Below, one piece after another: positions 24,946-33,215 of a stretch of 64,000 bases of DNA. Origin of the DNA: Rhizobium sp. NXC24 (GTDB taxonomy: Bacteria; Pseudomonadota; Alphaproteobacteria; Rhizobiales; Rhizobiaceae). The notes under the pieces were generated by a model. That model was not told the origin of the DNA. It saw nothing but the letters and a program-made list of their open reading frames with translations, and searched no databases. Position 1 is the first letter of the stretch. Each line of letters opens with the position of its first letter. The translations under genes were made by a program, and so were the position numbers. Where the stretch lies: positions 1,240,001 to 1,304,000 of the forward strand of contig NZ_CP024314.1 of NCBI RefSeq assembly GCF_002944315.1, in the 5' to 3' direction.

Positions 24946-25935
24946 TCAATCGGAGTAGATAAATTTCGCGACGTTCTTATCGGCGACATTCGATTTGTCG
25001 ATGACGGTGAAACCGGTACCGATAGAGGTCGGGATCGAGTTGCCAGTCAGATGCGCATAGGCCGCCATCACACCGAAGTAGCCAATTTCGGCTGGATGCT
25101 GGGCAATCGCGAGATCAACGAGGCCGGAATTGATATTGTCGACGATTGTCGTCGGTGCATCAAAGGCGACAACGCGGATTTTGCCTGTCTGGCCCGCCTG
25201 CTGCACCCCGTTTGCGGCGCCGAGAGCGGAGAAGAGGTTGGCACCGAAAACGCCGTCAAGATCCGAATTACGGGCATAGACGGCCTGGAGCTGCGACGCC
25301 GCTTTGTTCGCATCGTCGTCGTTGTATTGTGTTTCCAGAACAGTGATGTTTGGATATTTCTTCATCTCGTCCTTGAACCCCTGCTCGCGCTGGTCCGTCG
25401 TCGAGATACCCGGCTTGACGTTTGAAACGTAGACCTTGCCTTTTTCACCGACAGCCTTGGCAAGCGCGCGCGCAGCAATGGCGCCGCCGAGCAGGTTGTC
25501 CGAGGCAATGTAGGAAAGCGGAAAATCGGCATCGCCGCTGCCCGTTTGATAAACGCCGGTACCGATGAATGTATCGACGGTGATGACCGGGATACCCGCA
25601 TCGGCGGCTTTCTTCAGCGGCTGGACCAACTGGTCCTTGTCGGTCGGCGCAATCAGGATCGCATCCGGTTTCTTGGCAATGACGGCATCGAGAACTGGAA
25701 CCTGTGTGACCGGATTGAAGTCGGATGCGCCCTGGAACATGAGCTGAGCACCGACCGCCTTGGCGGCGGCTTCGGCGCCCTTGCGCATGGTGATATAGAA
25801 GGCATCCGTCGTCAGGCCTGGAATAAGTGCAATCGTAAACTTCTTGTCTGCGGCTTTGGTGGTGCGGGCAACAGCCGAAACACCGGTGGCAAGCGTTGCC
25901 ACAGCGGTGGCCTTAAGAAATGAACGGCGCTCCAT
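24946..25935 (-). CDS. Sugar ABC transporter substrate-binding protein (CUT2)
   Basis: 329 residues; periplasmic binding protein of the ribose/xylose class. The N-terminus ERRSFLKATAVATLATG is a Tat-type signal with a twin Arg. The mature part begins KKFTIALIPGLTTDAFY, and DAILIAPTDKDQLVQPLKKAADAGIPVITVDTF is typical of the family. GAGGAGG sits before the ATG at 25935. It is first in its operon, with an inverted repeat about 90 bases upstream that may bind its regulator. Confidence 0.88.
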   Translation of the reverse strand: MERRSFLKATAVATLATGVSAVARTTKAADKKFTIALIPGLTTDAFYITMRKGAEAAAKAVGAQLMFQGASDFNPVTQVPVLDAVIAKKPDAILIAPTDKDQLVQPLKKAADAGIPVITVDTFIGTGVYQTGSGDADFPLSYIASDNLLGGAIAARALAKAVGEKGKVYVSNVKPGISTTDQREQGFKDEMKKYPNITVLETQYNDDDANKAASQLQAVYARNSDLDGVFGANLFSALGAANGVQQAGQTGKIRVVAFDAPTTIVDNINSGLVDLAIAQHPAEIGYFGVMAAYAHLTGNSIPTSIGTGFTVIDKSNVADKNVAKFIYSD

Positions 25936-26023
25936 AATTTCCTCCTCTTGAAACCAGACCTCCCCTGTCCGGCGCAATGGATAATCAGCGGCTTACAGCG
26001 GGCCGTCAAGTAATTTTTTTCTG

Positions 26024-26039
26024 TAACGAATTTCCGTTA
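26024..26039. promoter_or_regulatory. Candidate operator upstream of the CUT2 operon
   Basis: TAACG and CGTTA flank six bases (AATTTC). It lies between the kinase gene end and the binding protein start. It may bind the SorC or LacI regulator encoded nearby. Confidence 0.4.
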
Positions 26040-26164
26040 TCTATTTGAAATAGTTAACCAATCAATGCGATTGGCAAAGCGCCGCACCCTGCCGCCGACG
26101 GAGTGTCGCGCTGCGGTTTGAAGTCGGATATCGCTTTTGTCGGCCGCCTGGGAGGCGGGTATTT

Positions 26165-27577
26165 TCATGCCTGGCCGAACACCTTCGAAATCCAGGTAGT
26201 TACTTCGTCCATATCCGGTTCCTTTGTTTGGTCAACTGTCATCCATGGACCACATTCCATAGGTTCGGCACGATCGGCGAGCGCCACCAGTTCCGGGATA
26301 TAGTCCGCTCCCGGATGTCCGGGCAGCCTGTCTTTCAAGCGACGGGCATAGCGGTCGCCAGCAACGACACCGGGCACCTTGCACCAAAGTTCTGCGACGC
26401 GATCGATGCCCGCGTCTTTGATATAGGCCTCAAGCACGGCTTTGGGCTGAAAGCCGAACCATGCGTCGATGATGAACGTGGAGCCGGCCGGAGCCTCGCG
26501 AATGGTCGACCAAATCGCCTGGTAGCTCGCCTTTCCGAGTGTCCGATTGAACTCCCGGTCGACGCCGCCAATGTGCTCCAGGAACGGGTTCTTGATGCCG
26601 TCGAGGGAAAGGACCGGCCATCCCGTGCGTTGCGACAGCAATTTGGCGAGGCGGCTTTTTCCCGAGGCCGGCACGCCATTGACCAGCACCACACGCTTTT
26701 CGGCACAGCGGAAGGCGTCTGAAAACGTCGCCAGGCCGGCACCGACTATCCCGGCGTCATCTCCGAGTTTGGCCGGCAGGATCGCCGGGCGAAACCATGG
26801 CGCCACCGCGGGGAGATCTGCGAGGGCTCGAGCCGCATCGGAACCGAGGCCCCCTCCCAATATGATGATTTCCGGATCCATCGTTGCAGCGATGTTGTCG
26901 AGCGCTGTACGCAAAGGCGCCGCCCAGGCGTGTAACACTGCCCTGGCCGTCGCATCTCCGTTTGAGGCCATTTCAAAAACATCGGCAATGGATGCTGCCG
27001 ATAGACCCGCTTCGTTTATGTGCCGGCGCAGCGCCGTTCCCGAGCTGAAGGTTTCCACGCAACCGCGTCTTCCGCACGCGCATTCCGGACCATCGTGCCG
27101 GACGCAGATGTGACCCAACTGCCCGGCAGTCCTATGGCCATGATAGATGCTGCCGTCATGGGCAACCGCGCCGCCGATCCCCGTGCCGATGGTCAGCATG
27201 GCGACACTTTGAAAGCCTCTGGCAGCACCAACACGCATTTCGGCGATGAGCGCCATGCTGCAATCATTTTCGATGACGACCCTCTTGCCGAGGCTTGTCT
27301 CCAACTGATCGACGAAGTCCATGCCGGCCAAATTCAAGATGCCGCCGGATAGGACCGAGCGATTTGCAATGTCGACTCGGCCAGGAATGCCGACGCCAAG
27401 GCCAACAACACCAGCCGCATCGAGTTGACCTACTATCGCCTTGATGCGCTCAAAGACTTGCCTGGGATCGGTCGGTGTCCGCTCCGACAGCTTTTTGAGG
27501 ATTTCGCCCCGTTTGGAGACGAGAGCCGCACGAATATTCGTGCCGCCAATGTCCACGCCAATGGCTAATTCAGACAT
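26165..27577 (-). CDS. ROK family sugar kinase fused to a P-loop NTPase domain
   Basis: 470 residues in two parts. Residues 1 to about 295 are a ROK protein: GVDIGGTNIRAALVS (phosphate loop), LTIGTGIGGAVAHDG, and a zinc motif CACGRRGCVE after GHICVRHDG. Residues about 305-470 are a P-loop kinase-like domain with Walker A GVPASGKSRLAKLL and the following SLDGIKNPFLEHIG. The ROK part lacks an N-terminal helix-turn-helix, so it is a kinase rather than a repressor. It overlaps the upstream aldolase gene by eight bases. The product would phosphorylate a hexose or amino sugar; the role of the second domain is unknown. Confidence 0.82.
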   Translation of the reverse strand: MSELAIGVDIGGTNIRAALVSKRGEILKKLSERTPTDPRQVFERIKAIVGQLDAAGVVGLGVGIPGRVDIANRSVLSGGILNLAGMDFVDQLETSLGKRVVIENDCSMALIAEMRVGAARGFQSVAMLTIGTGIGGAVAHDGSIYHGHRTAGQLGHICVRHDGPECACGRRGCVETFSSGTALRRHINEAGLSAASIADVFEMASNGDATARAVLHAWAAPLRTALDNIAATMDPEIIILGGGLGSDAARALADLPAVAPWFRPAILPAKLGDDAGIVGAGLATFSDAFRCAEKRVVLVNGVPASGKSRLAKLLSQRTGWPVLSLDGIKNPFLEHIGGVDREFNRTLGKASYQAIWSTIREAPAGSTFIIDAWFGFQPKAVLEAYIKDAGIDRVAELWCKVPGVVAGDRYARRLKDRLPGHPGADYIPELVALADRAEPMECGPWMTVDQTKEPDMDEVTTWISKVFGQA

Positions 27578-28511
27578 CTGCTTTCTGTCCTTGGCCGAGA
27601 CCTTCAGACTTGACGCCTTTGAAATGTGCCGCGATCACCGCTTGAATTTCGCGAAGCCGCGGAACAGCGACCGTTTCCAATCGGTCCTTCGTGACGGAAC
27701 GGTCGAGCGAGATGCAGTCTTTCCATAGAGACCGGCCCGCGATGACACCGGACGCACCGTTGCGCATGGCATCTTCGACCTGCCGCAGGAACGTCGAATG
27801 GTCGACGCCGGCCGACAGCACCGCCCAGGGCACGTCCCCTGCCAGCCTCGTGACCTCCGCACATGCCTCAGCAGTGCCAGGATAGGGAATCTTTAGAACC
27901 TTCGATCCGCAGTCCAGGCAAATCTTGCTTCCTCCAACAACCAGCGACGGCAGCTTCGACTTGTAGTCGGCTTCGTCTTCGTCCGCAAATCTGTATGTCA
28001 GGAATTCGACCACCAGCAGCAGGTCCTCGCGCGCGAAGTCCTCGATGCATTGGCGCAGGATGTCGATGTTGTGCGTGTTCGCTTCATCCCGGTCGGAGCG
28101 GAGATAAACCATGATCTTGCCCCCGGTGGCGCCGAGCTGACGGACGCGGCGAGCCGAAATGCCGGGCACCAGCTTGGAAAGGCGATATCCCTCTGGCGAA
28201 GTGTCCCAACCCGAAGCATCCAGGCCGATCAGAAGTGCGGTATCGCGCCTGATAATGCGGTCGTCCACCAATGCCGGAACAGCACAGATCGGATCGACGA
28301 GAACACAGGATGCCTTGCTTGCAAGAAACATGGCGATATCCGCCTTCGTGTCGCCGAGGGTCTTGTCGGAGATGGCGGCCTGCTCCTGTGGGTCGCTTGC
28401 AAGCAGACTGCGCATGCCGCCGCGCTGATCGCAGGCGATAACCATCATGGCGCCGTCGTGACCGCAAATCTGCTGGTAACCTCGCATTTCGGCTGTCGTC
28501 AATCTCGACAT
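27570..28511 (-). CDS. LacD/YihT-type class I aldolase
   Basis: 313 residues, TIM-barrel aldolase of the tagatose-1,6-bisphosphate aldolase group, which also includes the sulfofructose-phosphate aldolase YihT. Features are MMVIACDQRGGMRSLL near the N-terminus, GGKIMVYLRSDRDEAN, LLVVEFLTYR, and SKVLKIPYPG, where the Lys is the likely Schiff-base residue. WAVLSAGVDHSTF and GASGVIAGRSLWKD follow as in the family. It is the first gene of an operon with the ROK kinase, so a ketose phosphate would be cleaved to three-carbon units. The exact sugar is unknown. Confidence 0.78.
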   Translation of the reverse strand: MSRLTTAEMRGYQQICGHDGAMMVIACDQRGGMRSLLASDPQEQAAISDKTLGDTKADIAMFLASKASCVLVDPICAVPALVDDRIIRRDTALLIGLDASGWDTSPEGYRLSKLVPGISARRVRQLGATGGKIMVYLRSDRDEANTHNIDILRQCIEDFAREDLLLVVEFLTYRFADEDEADYKSKLPSLVVGGSKICLDCGSKVLKIPYPGTAEACAEVTRLAGDVPWAVLSAGVDHSTFLRQVEDAMRNGASGVIAGRSLWKDCISLDRSVTKDRLETVAVPRLREIQAVIAAHFKGVKSEGLGQGQKADV

Positions 28512-28664
28512 CTGCTCCTCCCTTTAGCCCGTCCCAAACCGGATGCTGAAGTGCGTGCCATCCCAAATTTCTGAGGGATGGCCGACGAAACATTGAGAGC
28601 GCTCACGAGCCTGCATAATCGTTGCGAAACCGGCCGTTTTGAGCGATAACTCCTCACACGCCGA

Positions 28665-28679
28665 AATGTGTAACACATT
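28665..28679. promoter_or_regulatory. Candidate SorC operator in the divergent promoter region
   Basis: Perfect inverted repeat AATGTGT-A-ACACATT between the divergent aldolase and SorC-family genes, 18 bases before the latter's inferred start. Confidence 0.5.
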
Positions 28680-28697
28680 GCAGAAAGGAATTTCAAT

Positions 28698-29654
28698 CTG
28701 AATTCGTCTCAGTCGCAGGACTCTGCAACGAACCGTGCCTTGCTGCATACGGTTGCGAAGCTGCATTACCAATCCGATATGTCGCAGGTTGATATCGCTA
28801 AAAAGCTAGGATTATCAACGGCTACGGTCTCGCGGCTGCTTCAGAAGGCACGCTCGGCCGGGATCGTTCGGATCGAGGTGATCGATCTTTCCCCCTCGGA
28901 AGATTTGGGGGCGGCCTTGGTTGACGGTCTGAAACTGCGCAACGCCATCGTGATCGATACACCGTCGTCGAACGTCCTCAGCGCCCTCGCCCCGCCGGTC
29001 GGATCAATGTTGCAGCAAGCGGGACTGCGATCGGGTTCGACGCTCGGCATCGGCTGGGGACGGGCTGTTCGAGAAGTTACCTTTGCCGGCTTGCCGCAGT
29101 TGCCTGGCATCGCAACCATTGCTCTCAACGGGGGAATGCAGCAGGCGGCTCCGCATTTTCAAATCAACGAGTTCGTGCGGCAGGCTGCAGAGCAAATGGG
29201 GGGAATTCCGCATTTTCTGCATGCCCCCTACATTTCATCTTCGGAATTGCGCGATGCTTTCCTCGCCGATCCCACGGTTCAGCAGGTCACGTCGCTGTGG
29301 AACAAGCTGGATGCCGCGATCGTCGGCGTCGGCTTAACGCATGTCGCAAGTCCCTCCGAAGCGACGGCGGCCCTCCCGGGAGAAAAAGCCTTAAGTCATG
29401 CGGCGGGTGACGTTCTGCGCCATTACGTAACCGAGGCCGGCGAACTCCTTCATTGGGATGGCGAGGAACGCATGATCGCTGCCTCCCCGCAGCAACTGCA
29501 ACGAATTCCCCTGTGCATTGCGGTTGCTGCAACCCCTGCCAAGGCGCCCGGCATCATCGGGGCGGCACGGTCGGGCATGATCAATGCTCTCGTGACGGAT
29601 GCCAATACGGCGCAGGCCATTCTCGATCGCTTGTCCGCTGCCGATAAATCTTGA
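28698..29654 (+). CDS. SorC/DeoR-family sugar-binding transcriptional regulator
   Basis: About 318 residues: an N-terminal helix-turn-helix (LHYQSDMSQVDIAKKLGLSTATVSRLLQKAR) and a SorC-type sugar-phosphate-binding domain (STLGIGWGRAVREV; LDAAIVGVGLT; GIIGAARSGMINALVTD). The start is unusual: the best ribosome site (AAAGGAA) is seven bases before a CTG at 28698, which gives the normal N-terminus; a TTG at 28740 is the conventional alternative and has no ribosome site. Divergent from the aldolase-kinase operon, which it probably controls through the adjacent inverted repeat. Confidence 0.8.
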   Translation: MNSSQSQDSATNRALLHTVAKLHYQSDMSQVDIAKKLGLSTATVSRLLQKARSAGIVRIEVIDLSPSEDLGAALVDGLKLRNAIVIDTPSSNVLSALAPPVGSMLQQAGLRSGSTLGIGWGRAVREVTFAGLPQLPGIATIALNGGMQQAAPHFQINEFVRQAAEQMGGIPHFLHAPYISSSELRDAFLADPTVQQVTSLWNKLDAAIVGVGLTHVASPSEATAALPGEKALSHAAGDVLRHYVTEAGELLHWDGEERMIAASPQQLQRIPLCIAVAATPAKAPGIIGAARSGMINALVTDANTAQAILDRLSAADKS

Positions 29655-29859
29655 GAAAAATCTCGAAAACCTCTCTTGTGGTGGTCGCCATAGCTCCTCG
29701 CCAAGCATTTTTACGTCAAATAATAAATTCACGCACGTAACGTTCTGAGGTTACACAAGACCGGAAAAACTTGCTCGGAGCTTACGTTTTCCCGTTGCGC
29801 CTCTTTTTGCGTCGACGCATCATGGACGGGCATAGCGGTTTGAAAACGGTCGACTTTCG

Positions 29860-30894
29860 ATGGAAAAATTGACACATAAGACGATGGAGGATTTTGCGAA
29901 ATCCTGCGGCGTCTCCCGCCCAACCCTTTCCAAATATTTTGATGACCCGACAAGCGTGAAGCCGACGACACGTGCGCTGATCGAAGCCGCACTTCGCGCA
30001 TCGGACTACCAGCCAAATCTTTACGCACGAAACCTCAATCGAAAGAGGACCCGCAATGTCGGTATTCTCGTTCCGGCCCTGACCGACCCCTTTTACGCCG
30101 AAATGGTCAACCGCCTGGAATTGCGATTGCGCGATGAAGGCTATTGGCCAATCGTGTTTTCCTCGCACGGCTTGCAGGAGCTGGAGGCCGAGGCCGTCAG
30201 CACGATGCTGTCATTGAAAGTGGCGGGCGCGATCGCCGCACCACTTGGGCAGAAATCCGATCCGCGCGCGTTTGAAAAACTCACGCAGAATGTTCCCCTC
30301 GTCTATTTCGACACCTATATCGAGGGCAACACGCCATTCATCGGCAACAATAACTACCAGAGCGTCGCGACCATCGTGGAATATCTCTGCCGCTCTGGAG
30401 AGGCGCCGGTCTATCTCGACATTCCCCACGTCAATCACAATTCCCCGGAGAGATTGGCGAGCTATATCGCCACGATGAAGGCTTCGGGCCAGGAGCCCGT
30501 GGTGATCAAGACCATTGCCGCCTACACATGGGATTTCGAGCGCGTCGGCTACGAGCAGATGGACGCGATGCTCAAAGCCAAGAAGCTGTCATTCAAGACC
30601 ATTCTTTGCGCCAATGACCGTCTGGCCTTTGGTGTGATGGCTGCCGCTTTCGCGCATCGGCTGAAGGTCGGACGCAAGAAGGGCGACGACCTGCGCATAG
30701 CGGCCCATGACGACCATCCATTGAGCCGCTACACTTGTCCGCCACTGACGACGATGGCGCAGGATTTTGCCTCCATGACGGCAAACAGCGTCGACACGCT
30801 GCTGACGCTTCTCGGCGATACGGGTGCGCCGGTTCGCACGATCGCGGGCAAAGTCAGCCTGGATGGGACGTTGGTCATGCGGCAATCGGCATAA
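29860..30894 (+). CDS. LacI family transcriptional regulator
   Basis: 344 residues. The N-terminal helix-turn-helix is MEDFAKSCGVSRPTLSKYFDDP, with the hinge region after YQPNLYARNLNRKRT, followed by a periplasmic-binding-like sensor domain (NVGILVPALTDPFYAEMV; ILCANDRLAFGVMAAAF). It would bind DNA as a dimer and respond to a sugar. It is convergent with the esterase gene and probably governs the neighbouring catabolic genes from 30,913 to 41,574, though no operator can be assigned with confidence. Confidence 0.85.
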   Translation: MEKLTHKTMEDFAKSCGVSRPTLSKYFDDPTSVKPTTRALIEAALRASDYQPNLYARNLNRKRTRNVGILVPALTDPFYAEMVNRLELRLRDEGYWPIVFSSHGLQELEAEAVSTMLSLKVAGAIAAPLGQKSDPRAFEKLTQNVPLVYFDTYIEGNTPFIGNNNYQSVATIVEYLCRSGEAPVYLDIPHVNHNSPERLASYIATMKASGQEPVVIKTIAAYTWDFERVGYEQMDAMLKAKKLSFKTILCANDRLAFGVMAAAFAHRLKVGRKKGDDLRIAAHDDHPLSRYTCPPLTTMAQDFASMTANSVDTLLTLLGDTGAPVRTIAGKVSLDGTLVMRQSA

Positions 30895-30912
30895 AACGGG
30901 TCGCAGTCTCGC

Positions 30913-31866
30913 TTAATCGGGAATTCCTTCAAAGCCGCGCCACGCCGCGATTGCGTCCTCCACAGCCTGCCGCGCGGCCGGTATGAATCTTCCCATCGAG
31001 ACAAAACCGTGAATTTGCCCTGGCCAATGGCGCTGGACCACATGAACACCATCCTCCTGCAGCCGCTTGGCATAGGCCATGCCCTCGTCCACGAGAATGT
31101 CGTGCCCGGCTGTAGCAATGAATGCCGGCGGTGCCCCTGCAACAGTTTCGGCCAGCGCGGGTGAGACCTTCCAATCCACGATATCGACTGCGGTGCGGAC
31201 ATAATGGTCGCGAAACCACTTCATCGTCGCGGCGGTCAAGCCGAAGCCTTCACCATATCGGCGATAGCTGTCCGTCGTCTGCGTGGCGTCCGTGTTGGGG
31301 TAGAAGAGCAGTTGAGCCGCAAGCCGTGGGGCGTCGCCTGAACGCGACATCAACGCCAGCACGGCCGCAAGATTGCCGCCGGCGCTATCGCCGGCCACCG
31401 CAATTCGTTCGGGGTCGACGCCGATCTCCGTGGCGGCCTGCGTCATGAATGCCAGTGTCGTGGCGCAATCCATCAGTCCGGCGGGAAATTTGTGTTCCGG
31501 CGCCAGGCGATAGTCTGGGCAGATCACCGTGCATTCGGCGAGGTTGGCAAACCATCGGCAAATATCGTCGTGAGAGTCGAGACTGCCGATCACCCAGCCG
31601 CCGCCATGGAGATAGAGAAGACCCCGCCCCTCCTTGGAAGGCGCTCCGATGCCGCGATAGATGCGCAGGGTGATCGGGCCGTTGGGGCCGCTGATCCGGC
31701 GGTCCTCCACCGAAGCAACCGCCTCGCGAGCGCCCTGAAGAGCGGGGCCACCAGCATTGTAGGCGATACGGGCCTCCAAGGGCGTGCCAGCTTCAAGCGG
31801 TCGCAGCTTCGCCGCCTTGCTGACATCGAGAACCCATTGCGCACCTTCGTCAAGGTATTCGGTCAC
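30913..31866 (-). CDS. Alpha/beta hydrolase (HSL family esterase)
   Basis: 317 residues of the hormone-sensitive-lipase type. The oxyanion-hole motif YLHGGGWVIGS is near residue 80 and the nucleophile motif GDSAGGN near residue 158, with Asp and His later (VDEGMAY; QIHGFVS). It starts with GTG preceded by GGGAGAA. It is soluble and without a signal peptide. It probably removes acyl groups from an imported sugar derivative or acts as a lactonase, since it precedes sugar-dehydrogenase genes, but the substrate is unknown. Confidence 0.85.
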   Translation of the reverse strand: MTEYLDEGAQWVLDVSKAAKLRPLEAGTPLEARIAYNAGGPALQGAREAVASVEDRRISGPNGPITLRIYRGIGAPSKEGRGLLYLHGGGWVIGSLDSHDDICRWFANLAECTVICPDYRLAPEHKFPAGLMDCATTLAFMTQAATEIGVDPERIAVAGDSAGGNLAAVLALMSRSGDAPRLAAQLLFYPNTDATQTTDSYRRYGEGFGLTAATMKWFRDHYVRTAVDIVDWKVSPALAETVAGAPPAFIATAGHDILVDEGMAYAKRLQEDGVHVVQRHWPGQIHGFVSMGRFIPAARQAVEDAIAAWRGFEGIPD

Positions 31867-31887
31867 GTCGCTTCTCCCGTGCAGCGG

Positions 31888-33036
31888 TCAGGCCAGAAAA
31901 CTGCGCGCTTCGTCCTCCCCAAGAAGCGGCGGCCGTGCCAAGTCACCGCTGATGCTGACCGACTGACCGCTCTCGCCCGAAGCAAGAATAGCCTCCATGA
32001 TTTCGAGCACATGGAGGGCGAGTTCCCCCGATGCGCGCGGCGGCCTGTTTTCCGCAAGTGCACGCGCTAGGTCGGCAACACCGAGCATACGGTAGTTCGC
32101 CCGATCCGGCGCCGCAAACGGCCAGTTTCGTTCGCCGTAGAGCTCGCCATCACTTTCGAAGTTCCGCCACTCGGCACCCCGCTCGGACAGAGAGACCGTA
32201 CCACCGAATGTATCGGGATCCGGCAGCCGCAGCGAGCCTTCGGTGCCGTGCAGCTCGATCGGATGATTGGAATGGCGGAACACATCCCAGGACGCGCCGA
32301 AGTTGATGGTCGCACCGGATTGAAATTCGAGCAGCGACAGAACGTTGGTTGGCGTACCGACCTTGAACGTCGTATTCTTGAATGGCCCTTCCGCGGTGAT
32401 GAGACGTTCGTCCTGACCTTTCGTCGCCATCGCCATGACGCGCACGACCGGACCGAGCAAATTCACCATCATGGTCAAGTAGTAAGGTCCCATATCGAAG
32501 ACAGGGCCGCCGCCGGGCTGGTAGTAGAATTGAGGATTGGGGTGCCAGTGCTCCATGCCGCGTCCCATCATGAAGGCGGTGCCGCTGACGGGGCGCCCTA
32601 TCGCGCCCTCCTCCATCAGGCGACGCGCCCGCCGGCCCGCAGCGCCAAGGAACGTATCCGGCGCGGAGCCGAGCAGCAAACCCCGGCTCTTCGCCTCCGC
32701 CACCAAAATCCGACCGTCGGCAGCCGATGTTGCAAGCGGCTTTTCTGTGAAGACGTGCTTGCCGGCGGACAAGGCCGACATGGTGACCTCGAAATGAACC
32801 GCCGGTACTGTCAGATTGAGAACGAGATCGACTTCGGGATCTGCAAGTAGCTGATCGACGCTGACGCTATGGATACCGAGCTCCTTTCCGCGCAGAGCCG
32901 CAGCATCAGCCGAAATATCGGCACAGGCGCGCAGCTCAATACCGGCAAACAGCGCGGCATTGCGCAGATAGGTCATCGATATGTTGCCGCAGCCGATGAT
33001 CCCGACGCCAAGCGTTCCCTTTGTTTTTTCAACCAT
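31888..33036 (-). CDS. Gfo/Idh/MocA family oxidoreductase
   Basis: 382 residues. The N-terminal Rossmann fold (LGVGIIGCGNISMTYL) binds NAD(P); FTEKPLATS carries the conserved Lys near residue 95. The substrate domain has GGGPVFDMGPYYL, in which the usual catalytic His after DxG is Tyr, a variant seen in part of the family. The ATG at 33036 (GGAGG ten bases upstream) is preferred over a TTG three codons earlier. It is divergent from the CUT1 transporter and is probably part of the same sugar oxidation pathway. Confidence 0.85.
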   Translation of the reverse strand: MVEKTKGTLGVGIIGCGNISMTYLRNAALFAGIELRACADISADAAALRGKELGIHSVSVDQLLADPEVDLVLNLTVPAVHFEVTMSALSAGKHVFTEKPLATSAADGRILVAEAKSRGLLLGSAPDTFLGAAGRRARRLMEEGAIGRPVSGTAFMMGRGMEHWHPNPQFYYQPGGGPVFDMGPYYLTMMVNLLGPVVRVMAMATKGQDERLITAEGPFKNTTFKVGTPTNVLSLLEFQSGATINFGASWDVFRHSNHPIELHGTEGSLRLPDPDTFGGTVSLSERGAEWRNFESDGELYGERNWPFAAPDRANYRMLGVADLARALAENRPPRASGELALHVLEIMEAILASGESGQSVSISGDLARPPLLGEDEARSFLA

Positions 33037-33215
33037 ATTTCTCAAACCTCCCCGGACTGGATAACCAACGCCTCCTCGACGGACGGCCTGGGCCGACGCG
33101 CTTCAAAGTGATTTAAAGCATCTTATTTCTTGACGCGCGACAATTGTTTATCGAACATATGCCAATGCTGGCGCGGAGATTTTTGGAGGACGCCAGTCTT
33201 TCCTGGGAGGGAAAC

